Assembly (NCBI RefSeq): GCF_000002235.5
Contig: NW_022145611.1
Span: 9,430,242-9,494,241 of the forward strand
From: Strongylocentrotus purpuratus
Taxonomy: Eukaryota; Echinodermata; Echinoidea; Camarodonta; Strongylocentrotidae
Length of the DNA: 64,000 nucleotides
Direction of reading: 5' to 3'
Positions within the stretch are counted from its first letter, which is position 1. The number at the start of each line of letters is the position of its first letter. This document shows, one piece after another, positions 52,554 to 60,800 of this stretch. The notes under the pieces were generated by a model. The model worked only from the letters and a program-made list of their open reading frames with translations. It had not been told where the DNA came from and made no database searches. The position numbers and the translations under genes were made by a program.

Positions 52554-55500
52554 CTGGAGAAAAAAAAAAGGGAAAAAGGAAAGTTGGTCCTCATTGCTAC
52601 ACAAACACATACATCATTCATTACATATTCTTAAAACCTAATGCCATATAACTGTCTTTATTTTCTTACTGGTAAGCCCTTCTGTACAGGATTCAAATTT
52701 CTGAGATATTCATATTTACAATTCTGCTGCTACTATTCAGTCTACGAGTCGAGTAAGAAGCAAACTTTAACCCAGTTGATTTGAAGTAACCAGCTCGTTG
52801 AAATAGTCATTTTTTTGTGTGAAGTAGCCTTTATAATGAAGATGCTATAATATGCAGAGAAATCTTTGATTAAAAAAAAAAACATATCTTCCTCACAAAT
52901 GCAAAGGAGAACTAGATGGACCTTTGGTTACGTTAATTGAGGCAGTAGTTATTTGAAAGGGGATTGGTGGTGGGGGTAGGGGATTGGTGGGGGAGAGGGG
53001 AGGGGTGGTGGGGGTGGGGGAGGGGCAGGGAAGGGTTACAGTCCATGGAACAATTGTTCTAGAATCACATAAAATAAATATACTTTCATGACAAGTGCTT
53101 AAAGGCCCACTGCACTACTTGTAGCTACATGCGCCCTCTATATAACACACAATGCCTAATCAGTGACCATTGGTCCCCCATGATCCTCTTTTTCTTATGT
53201 TAACTGAGAGCTGAGTTGATGAGATAACCACCTGTCCAGTGACCTTGCAGGGTGGTCTAATCCCTCCTGTAAACTAGAACAGATAATCATTTAAAGTAAC
53301 ATTTTGTAAATACTTACTGCAGATGCTATGCTAGTCCAGGCCATGGCTCGTTGAATTGTGTCATTGGTAGAGGGCGCTGTTTCTAAATTCCAGTAGGTAA
53401 ACTTCTCAAAACTGTGGGTTGCTCTCAATGTACGATCCTGGGTAAAATGTGCATATGAAGTAATGAAAATGAGCAAAATTCATATCAGGGTCATTCAGGG
53501 TCATTTGAAATATGTCCTACCAAAAAGGCTACTAGTAATTATAAAATGGTCTATAAGGCTTGGATTAGACCAAATACAATGTGACTGACGCATGTGATGA
53601 TAATTTATGTTCAGAATTCTACCATATTTGATAACATATCGGACACAAATTAACCAAATAACTTAAGACTTGCCCCCCCCCCCCCCTGTATTTTTTTCAT
53701 TATTTCAAACAACAAATATACATTATATTTTACAACAGGGCTCATATTCATACAATCTAGCCTAGTTTTCAACTGTGTACTATAGCTTATGTCATACTAG
53801 CTTTTAGTAAGGCTTAATTACTCATTTGGGCCAAGATTCATAAATAGACCAGTCTACTATATAGTACACAGTTGAAAACTAGGCTAAATTGTATGAATAT
53901 GAGCCCTGTTGTAAAATATAATGTATATATGTTGTTTGAAATAATGAAAAAAATAGACATATATTCAAATTTTATGCATACTTTTTAATCAGAGGATGTT
54001 TTTGACAACCCGAAAGCTTGCCTGACATAGCAACAATCAATGAATGCCGACTGGATTCCAAGTATTGTAGTTCATTCGTTAATAACCAGTTAATGGAATA
54101 ACTCGTCACTAGGTCCCCAGGAAAGAAACATCCATAGATTTGAATATGTTAAGTAAACCGGTCTATTACCTCATCTTCTGTAAAAGGTTTACTTGGTTCT
54201 TTGAGAATCACACCTGAGGAGAGAAAGAAAGAGAAACTTTTAAACCAAAAATCCCATCCTGTTGAATAGTTTCAACTCATAGGCATGAAATTATGATACT
54301 ATTAGTGACTTTAATAAAAAAAAAGTTTCTCTCATCTCTATTGCTTCTTATTTGAATTCAATTAAATGCACAGAAATTCAGCTACCCTGTATATATGTAA
54401 AATCCATCACACAAAATGTTTTCCATGGACTCTTCAGAACTGGAGTATTAAATGAAGAGATACCTTAAAGGAAACCAAAACCTTCATACTAAGTAACTTT
54501 TATTGTAAAGTTTAAGATATTTGAAAAATATCAGTGAAAATTTGAACAAAATCGGGCAAGGAATAAGGAAGTAAGAGCTTTTTTAAATTACTAGTCACTA
54601 GAGGGCGGTATTCAATTTGATGACATCATGATGATGTGGACAACTCTCCATGCCTTTTGTACACCAAATTTCATGTTTTTCCTTCTTTCTTGTGATTGAG
54701 ATAATGTAATCCCCTGAAAGCAAGATATAGAATGCAAAATGATATTCTACTTCACATGTTATGAAGTCGGATCTAGAACACAAATAAATACAAAGAAAAC
54801 AACAAAATTGTGAAATTTTATGTACAAAAGGCTTGGAGAGTTGTTCACAGATGATGTCATCAAATTGAATACTGCCCTCTAGTGACTAGTCATTTCAAAA
54901 AGCTCTAACTTTCTTACCCCATGCCCGATTTTTTTCAAATTTTCACTGATTTTATTCAAATCTTTTAAACTTTACAATAAAAGTAACTTAGTATGAAGGT
55001 TTTGGTTTCCTTTAAGAGATGTGTGATTTAACAAACAAAAATCAAATATAAAGAAATGAAAGTGTCTCCATTTTCACTGCAAGCTTTTACTGCATGCAAT
55101 AGAGTTGACTCTGGAGAACTCCCCCCCCCCCCCCCCATTCCACCAAGACATATCAATGCCCCCCCCCCCCTTTTGTTAACGAGGATTCTTTATTCACAAG
55201 ATCATCAGAGAATGACAGTTTAGTGAATTCACCATCTTTGATAAATACATTTTTTCACCAAGGATGTAGGAAGGGGGCATGGGAAGGGGAGGGGGGGTTG
55301 TCAGCATTAAACCTCATTTCTTATTATACAAGGCTTACAAGCAAACTCTAATTAACTTTACCTTTATAACCCTCTGGGACAGGCATCTCATGACCTCTTA
55401 GGAGTCTACCACGAAATGAAACCTGCTGACCTAGAATAAGACATTTAAAAAGAGAACAAATATTTTTCTTTTCATCAAGAATCTGAATTTTGTGCTTGAT

Positions 55501-56223
55501 TTTTGGTTTCGTTCTTTTCCTTCTTCACACTAGTGTTTCAAAGAGAGAGAGATCATGCACAAATTATAGTTTCATTTAAGTGGTAAAAGGGACGAAAGTG
55601 GCAACAAGTTATTGATAATCATTTACACATCAAAACATTGACCCATTATGTGCCACTGAGGTTTAGAAAAAATCTGTTTGAAACTATTTTTCATGTGGGA
55701 TTTGTTCCCCAAGTGCCACAACAAAGAGGATTTTAATCAAATCTCATTAGGTATTATCACTTTGAATTTGATGACTGCATTATTGCTTGTTAACATTTTA
55801 TATTTAGAGAGTTATCTAAATGTATGTGTTCAAGCCTATAGGGCAAAGATACAGTGCGGATTCTGAAGCAATAAACAAGTTCTCCCTAAATTATTTAGGC
55901 CAATTAACTTTCTTAAGTAAATCTTAAGTAAACATCCAGCCACCCCCCCCCCCCCCCCCCCCCCCTCCAAAAAAAAAAATCTCTTGCAATTAAAGCATTT
56001 ATTGAATGTTCAAATTAAATCTAATGAGTTTAATTCAAAAATTCATTGACGGCAACAAACTAGACAAACCTGTCGTGCCCAGGCTTTCCTCGCTCTGTCT
56101 TATAGCAGGTGTGAAGAATTGAGACACATTTGCCTCCGCATTCCCCTCTACTGTGCATGGCATCAGGTGAAGTGCAGCGGGCCCAACACTCTCCAATGAT
56201 TTCCCATCCACACACAAAGCCAT
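52485..56223 (-). CDS. RNASEH2C: Ribonuclease H2 subunit C, five coding exons, complete
   Basis: This is the small structural subunit of the heterotrimeric nuclear RNase H2, which removes single ribonucleotides and RNA:DNA hybrids from DNA. With subunit B it forms the scaffold that holds catalytic subunit A. Coding exons, 5' to 3' on the minus strand, are 56,223-56,070, 55,430-55,362, 54,213-54,170, 53,437-53,318 and 52,553-52,485, giving 151 aa (human 164). All junctions are GT-AG, with phases 1, 1, 0, 0. Matches to human RNASEH2C include LHLMPC (human LHLLPC), FFTPAIRQ (identical), VSFRGRLLRG (human VSFRGRCLRG), FTYWNLET (human FTLWGLET) and a C-terminal SALHSPVE (human AAIHAQVP). R63 corresponds to human R69, the site of the R69W change known in Aicardi-Goutieres syndrome. 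The N-terminus is shorter than in human. The start ATG lies in an ideal CACCATGG context just after a splice acceptor. Confidence 0.94.
52554..53317 (-). other. RNASEH2C intron 4, with G-rich block
   Basis: The last intron of RNASEH2C. It contains the G-rich block at 52,958-53,036 and otherwise shows no gene. Confidence 0.8.
52958..53036 (+). repeat. G-rich low-complexity block, G-quadruplex candidate
   Basis: The plus strand has about ten closely spaced runs of three to five G (GGGGGTAGGGG, GGGGAGAGGGGAGGGG and similar) within 80 bp. This meets the usual G3+ loop rule for quadruplexes several times over. It lies on the non-template side relative to MACROD but on the template side for RNASEH2C transcription. 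Confidence 0.8.
53318..53437 (-). CDS. RNASEH2C: RNASEH2C coding exon 4
   Basis: The 120-nt exon encodes 40 residues from DRTLRATHSF to AMAWTSIASA, including FTYWNLET and the AMAWTSIA segment (human ALTWPSLA). It is bounded by acceptor TTACCCAG and donor GTAAGT. Both ends are phase 0. Confidence 0.93.
53673..53686 (+). repeat. Poly-C run (14)
   Basis: An uninterrupted C run on the plus strand, directly abutting the left arm of the foldback element that follows. Confidence 0.95.
53689..53955. mobile_element. Foldback element with ~95-bp inverted arms
   Basis: The left arm (about 53,689-53,784) and right arm (about 53,861-53,955) are near-perfect inverse copies. Both carry TTTTCATTATTTCAAACAAC, CATTATATTTTACAACAGGG and CTAGTTTTCAACTGTGTAC in opposite orientation. 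A 75-bp spacer lies between. It sits in RNASEH2C intron 3 and has no coding capacity. It is probably a foldback MITE of unknown family. Confidence 0.85.
54170..54213 (-). CDS. RNASEH2C: RNASEH2C coding exon 3 (44 nt)
   Basis: The short exon encodes GVILKEPSKPFTEDE (the first G is split with exon 2). It lies between acceptor CTCTCCTCAG and donor GTAATA. It covers the variable acidic linker, which is longer in human. It enters in phase 1 and leaves in phase 0. Confidence 0.9.
54465..55015. mobile_element. TTAA-flanked foldback transposon (MITE), ~551 bp
   Basis: TTAA stands at both ends (54,465-54,468 and 55,012-55,015). Inside are inverted arms beginning AGGAAACCAAAACCTTCATA and extending about 190 bp each, so the left arm ends near 54,664 and the right begins near 54,822. 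The arms share CACTAGAGGGC and ATTCAATTTGATGACATCA. A TTAA target duplication is typical of piggyBac-type transposons, but no transposase is present. It lies within RNASEH2C intron 2. Confidence 0.82.
55121..55170 (+). repeat. Two poly-C runs (16 and 12)
   Basis: C16 at 55,121-55,136 and C12 at 55,159-55,170, separated by 22 bases of mixed sequence. Confidence 0.95.
55362..55430 (-). CDS. RNASEH2C: RNASEH2C coding exon 2
   Basis: The 69-nt exon encodes QQVSFRGRLLRGHEMPVPEG and YK. It starts after acceptor TCTTATTCTAG and ends AAAG before GTAAAG. A second AG six bases further in would break the frame, which decides the acceptor. Both ends are phase 1. Confidence 0.92.
55431..56069 (-). other. 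RNASEH2C intron 1 (between coding exons)
   Basis: Intron between coding exons 1 and 2. It includes a C23 run at 55,943-55,965 followed by an A run. No gene is seen. Confidence 0.8.
55943..55965 (+). repeat. Poly-C run (23)
   Basis: An uninterrupted run of 23 C followed by TCC and nine A. Confidence 0.95.
56070..56223 (-). CDS. RNASEH2C: RNASEH2C coding exon 1
   Basis: This exon encodes residues 1-51, from MALCVDGKSL to EESLGTT, with LHLMPC and FFTPAIRQ. It ends ACAG before donor GTTTGT (phase 1). The same exon extends upstream to about 56,250, where a TTTTCCTTTTGCTACAG acceptor precedes 27 untranslated bases, so at least one non-coding exon lies further 5'. Confidence 0.93.
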
Positions 56224-56250
56224 GGTGAAAGTTGGAAATTCCTGTCAGCG

Positions 56251-57200
56251 CTGTAGCAAAAGGAAAAGATGAATGTTTGATTGAAAATTATATTATTTGA
56301 AAGCTCTGGGTGAAATGGGTCAAAAACTTTTTTAGTTTTTAGTCAACTTCTTCTTCTTCTTCTTTGAGTACAGACCTCTTACTATATACTGGGGGTGTAT
56401 GCAGGTGGACCACTACACCGGGGTTTCCCCCTACTCTTATACGAAAAGTGCAGTACTGGGTTCTTAACGTGCAAAAGTAGCGACTCTTCTCTACACAGGG
56501 CTTCCATTTAATGTCCTATCCGAGGGACGGAGTGTTATCCACTTAACCTGCGTCTATGAACAAGGAGAAGGGGCAATTTAACACACAACGCAGGCTTCAG
56601 TCATCTGCCTGGGTGGGAATCGAACCCGGGATCTTAATTTGGTTCGACAGACGGACGCTTTACCGACTGAGCAAACTCGCCTCCTTGTTGAATTGAAGAA
56701 AAAAAATTATTTCTTACTAGACTACCAAGTACTAGACTATTCTAGGTCTAGATCAACAAAGTCAAGATTACATTTTTTTTCTAAGTCACCCACGCCTCTA
56801 TACTTGGGGAATCTATTTGGTCATAGTCCAGCCCGTTTGGGGGCAAACTTTCTCAGTCATTAGTGTTAGGGGATGTTTAATTCCATGTCAATTTATTATA
56901 GAGTAGTCTACATGGCCATGCATGCTCAAGACAAGACAATAGTCTAGACTAGGTAGTATGAGTATGACCTTGGTATCCTTCTCTCCCCATTCCCAAACTC
57001 GACCTCATAAGTCATATTAATTCAGTGTCTGACAATTTCCACTTTTCAGGAATCTAATGATTTTAAATTTAATTTAAATTTCATAAAAAATACACCATGC
57101 ATTCAGCCTTTTCAAGCTCATCTCATGCCTTCACTTAATCTTAGAAAGTAACAGAGTCGGAGATAAACAAGTTCGAAATCACAAAACGCTTTTGACTTAC
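56251..57200 (-). other. Probable 5' UTR intron of RNASEH2C
   Basis: The acceptor TTTTGCTACAG at 56,251 and the donor GTAAGT beginning at 57,200 on the minus strand suggest one untranslated intron of about 950 bp. It holds the SINE. The donor is a strong consensus match, but without RNA evidence the pairing is inference. Confidence 0.6.
56347..56684 (-). mobile_element. tRNA-derived SINE with (GAA)n tail
   Basis: Read on the minus strand, the element starts GGAGGCGAGTTTGCTCAGTC, an A-box-like segment. A perfect B box, GGTTCGATTCC, follows at 56,616-56,626 within a tRNA-like head of about 70 bp. The body includes AGAGAAGAGTCGCTACTTTT and GCACGTTAAGAACCCA, and the tail is a (GAA)n run at 56,347-56,364. 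It lies in the 5' UTR intron of RNASEH2C in the same orientation as that gene. The body matches a SINE type I know to be common in marine invertebrates, but I cannot name the exact family. Confidence 0.85.
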
Positions 57201-57507
57201 TTCCACGAGATTTCGAAAAGATGAGTCGGGGGCTTAGCGTATTTGTCACTGTAGCTCAGCCAAAGCTGGAGGCAGAGCTAGCTAGCTGAGTCGGGTAGCT
57301 CGGCTCGAGTCATTCGACTACCAAAATGTGCAACAGCTGCCACTCGCCTGAATTTCCCGCGGCTCGAGTGTGATAGCGCGCGCAGCTCGTTTACTTCCGT
57401 GTCATGTCGGTCCTTTTGTAAACATGGAAAGTCCCTTCGCTGAGAATAAACTGTGAAATACACTGAGCTGTATTAACTTACCGAGGTCCTTGCTATCCGT
57501 TATATTC
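57201..57507. promoter_or_regulatory. Shared CpG-rich head-to-head promoter region
   Basis: This interval lies between the probable non-coding first exon of RNASEH2C (minus strand, donor at 57,200) and the MACROD start codon at 57,508. It is locally CpG-rich (CCCGCGGCTCGAG, AGCGCGCGCAGC), unlike its AT-rich surroundings. It contains an ETS-type site (ACTTCCG, at 57,393-57,399; CGGAAGT on the other strand), common in divergent housekeeping promoters. No TATA box is obvious. Transcription start sites cannot be placed. Confidence 0.65.
57424..57456 (+). CDS. Candidate upstream ORF of the MACROD gene (10 aa)
   Basis: ATG in a good context (AACATGG) opens a ten-codon frame, MESPFAENKL, ending at TGA. 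It is in frame with the main start and supplies the in-frame stop that defines it. A second minimal frame, MSVLL, starts at 57,404. Both matter only if transcription begins upstream of them. Confidence 0.3.
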   Translation: MESPFAENKL

Positions 57508-57817
57508 ATGCATTTAGCCGTGGCAAAGATACTCTATCCCAACACCAAACATTCTATACGGGTATTTGCGGGAGCTTCGAAAGGTTCCTCTTTATCTGCT
57601 GCTGCTGCTGTCGGCTCTTGTTGCTCGGCATCTCGTCACCGAAATTACACCGCTGTCATCAACTTCAAGCATCCATTCTTACACGCATCTGCTAGTGGAC
57701 CTGGATTATTAACATCAAAAGTTTGCAACATGGAAGACTTCTTGCCCCCAAGTCTCCGCCGGTTTTACACTGATGAACCAGCCTCGGGTTCCCTGGCTAA
57801 AGTCAAGAAAACAAGAG
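57508..57817 (+). CDS. MACROD1: MACROD coding exon 1 (targeting peptide)
   Basis: This exon encodes residues 1-103 plus one base, from [10 protein letters not shown] to LAKVKKTR, before donor GTAGGT. The first ATG (57,508) has a weak context (TTCATGC), and an in-frame TGA lies upstream at 57,454. A second in-frame ATG at 57,730 (M75, AACATGG) has a strong context and would give a protein starting [13 protein letters not shown] without the presequence. Confidence 0.88.
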
Positions 57818-60800
57818 GTAGGTTTGAAAGATTTCGGGCCTTGGTTGGGTGTGGTGGGGGCGTGGTCATGCCTCGTGCATCACACGGGGGCATCACGCTT
57901 CCTTTGATGTTTAGATCATGTGATTAAACATGTTGCTTGATTGAAACTAGCCTATTTATGAATTCAGCTAAAAATAAAATGGAATCTAATTTTTGAAATT
58001 ACTGTTATTCAAACTGCCCTGAGCTATTAAGCCACCATTGGAGCTGTGGAAATGAATTTCATATCTGAAGAAAAAATGCCTAGACCCCCTATATAGACTC
58101 TAGATCTTGATCAGGAAACTAACTTTGCACAAACTTTGAACAAATTCATGCTTTACTAGATCTATATAGATTCTAGATCTATATATATATAAAAGTATGT
58201 TCAATATATATATATATATACCTATGTATACTTTATTACAAATTATTATTGGTTGTTTCTATGACTGAATAGTATGAGTAGGAGTTGATGCACACAAATA
58301 GTACTAGGGTACGTCTATGTCTATTCTCCAAAATTTGATTTCCATGTCATTGGTATGTAAACATAAGCATACCTTGTGATCTAAGAACGAGAAGTCTGTA
58401 ACATTGTGTTATATTACAATTCGTGTATCTGAGTTTATCATGTCTCTGTCTATTGAAGATATACATTAACAAAAAAAGCTAACTGTACGTCATACTATTA
58501 TCGGTCATCATTGATTGTGCGGTTAGCATATTTTACTCATGGCATAGTCAGGCAGAAAGCTTTGTGCAATATACTCAGCTTATATTGCTCAGAAATACTT
58601 GGGATTGCGCAACGAGTGCTCTGAGTCTACAGTTGTAGGTTAGATAAGATACCTTGAAGCATTGTTTGATTATTTTTCTATAAAATATAAAAGAGATAAG
58701 TATACCAATTTCATTCCCTTTGTAAACGAATTCAGATAACTGACAACTGCAATCATGACTTACCAATTAATTCTTATGTGTGAAATACAGAATTTAGTAT
58801 TAGTAGCTGCTTTGCTGTACACAGCATTTAGATGGCTTCATTTTACCCTTACATAGATTTTGATACCATTCATGGAGTAGCCTAACTTTATATCTGTTCA
58901 TTACAAGAGCAATCAGATACATTCAGAATGAACACATCTCTATGGATAAATTGGATATATTTCCATGTTTAAAAAATTGTTACATATTTCTTTATACCTC
59001 TTGTCCTAGAGAGCTTGACTGTAAATACAGGGTAAGCGTTTACCACACTCCTCCCCCCCCCCCCCCCCCCCCCCCCCAAAGGCCAAATTGATAACGATTA
59101 TAATATTCTTGATTTATATTGTTCCTAACACATAATATCTCCAAGCATTTTACACAGAAATCTTATGATAAAGAAAGTAGGATTTATCTGTAATAGGTGT
59201 TATCTAAGGAAGATGGAGAACCTACTGGTATATATTCCGAATAAAATATGATATGATATGATAAGGTGGATGCTAAACATACTTCCAAGTAGTTATAAGG
59301 AGTGCACTATTCTGAATTTTATTGATATGATTTCTATGAGATGCTCTGATTACCATCAAACTCTGTAAACATTGTACCGGTACTTTCATTACAATTGGTT
59401 AAAAACATATTGACAAGTTTGCGGTTTCACCATGTGGGTTGTACTAAAAAAGACTGTTGTGTTTTCAAGGGGAAAGAAGAGAGAGGGAGAGAGAGACAAA
59501 GAGAGGTTTTCTTTTGGTTTCGTCGTTTGGAGGATTACTTACTTTGTATAGGGAGAGGTAGCAAAAGTAAGAGAGGTGTTCTTGATTTGATTTGATTTGA
59601 TTTGATTTATTGGTTTCTGCATCTTTTTTTTTCTTTTTTCATCATACATTTTCATGAACATAATATGGTTTGATACAATACTTTTGGTGAGTAGAGTCCC
59701 GAGAAGTACAGGTGAAACAGGTTATGAATGCAGAGCGAGAGAATGAATTAATACACACCACCACGCATAACTCAACCTTCAATATCCATTAAGTCTCTGT
59801 AACCACCTTGTTTGTATCAGATTTGTTATGATTTGTTGTCTTCTGTGTTTTATACCCAGCTCTCTATCTCAACAAGACACTGGATGAGAAAGCAGAGGAG
59901 GCGAGGTGGTATAGGCAGGACCTGGTAGACCTAAGAGAAGTCTTGACATGGCCAGACTACGCAGAGGACATGGGACTGGACACTCCCCAAGCAAAGAGTA
60001 AGTCAAAGAAAAGAACTCTTGATGATTTGCTAAAGTCTCGTCATGATGCTCTATTACAGGATTGGACACTCCATCAGGACTGAAGATAAATGCCATCAAT
60101 TTATTTTACCTTCCATTCTCTCATCACCCTTTTCAACTTCATTTTATCATCAATTTATTATCATATCAGGAATAATTAAAAGATATACGTAGATGCAAAC
60201 ATTTTTCAAAGATCAAATAGTCTCATATATGATTAACCACTTTTATTTTTTTCTTCTTCAGAGATTTCAAAATTCTGGGTTTTGATATAAGACATTGCTG
60301 TGGATTCATGGGTGAAAATATACTTGTGGTCGATGAGCTCTAAAGATTTAAAACCACAAAGCCACATAGTAGTCAGTCTCCATGGTGTATTGCATCATAA
60401 TTTGCAGACACTAGATTTGGTTGAAGAACCAATTAATTTGTATGTGTGCAAAGGTCTCTGAAGCAACCCATGGTCCCACCAAAAAGTATTCCAACTATAT
60501 CGGGCGGGTGAGAGTTAGGAAAATTTGAGTTATATGATGAGAATTCCATAAAGTGGTAGGATAGGGCACAGCCCATTTAATACATAATACCGCGCTGTTT
60601 GTTGTAAAAGAGAAATCCACTCTTGGTGATACAGGTGACACCTGTTATTGGGTTAACACCATAATGGGGTCAAATTCCCCATGAAGACCAACGACTATGT
60701 GTCTTTAAAATGTATAACAGCTTACCGTAGACAGTTTTAATGATGTTTGGCTGAATGGCTATATTTTATTTTTGGTTAGAAGAAAGGATGTGTATGGATA

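Larger units (their letters stand above)
53438..54169 (-). other. RNASEH2C intron 3
   Basis: Intron between coding exons 3 and 4, largely made of the foldback element at 53,689-53,955 and its flanks. No further gene is visible. Confidence 0.8.
54214..55361 (-). other. RNASEH2C intron 2
   Basis: Intron between coding exons 2 and 3. It contains the TTAA-flanked foldback element, C runs of 16 and 12 bases (55,121-55,136 and 55,159-55,170) and a G-rich patch near 55,270-55,300. Confidence 0.8.
57818..59859 (+). other. MACROD intron 1
   Basis: The intron has donor GTAGGT and acceptor TATACCCAG. It contains (TA)n at 58,181-58,221, a C25 run at 59,053-59,077, a GATAT pentamer tract near 59,245-59,262, a GA-rich tract near 59,475-59,506 and (GATTT)n near 59,583-59,610. 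No other gene is apparent. Confidence 0.85.

Noticed and set aside
56612-56684. A functional tRNA gene
   Set aside because: The A box is imperfect, the acceptor stem does not pair and the sequence runs into a SINE body, so it is a SINE head.
57278-57463. Minus-strand open frame in the shared promoter
   Set aside because: It overlaps the CpG-rich interval and the probable RNASEH2C untranslated exon, and it matches nothing known.
57490-57507. A start for MACROD at 57,490
   Set aside because: The codon there is TTG. The first ATG in the frame is at 57,508, with an in-frame stop at 57,454.
59395-59595. Open frame in MACROD intron 1 with a [11 protein letters not shown] run
   Set aside because: It is a translation of the GA-rich tract, with no fitting splice sites.
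59869-60099. Antisense open frame over MACROD exon 2
   Set aside because: It is a shadow of the real exon on the opposite strand.
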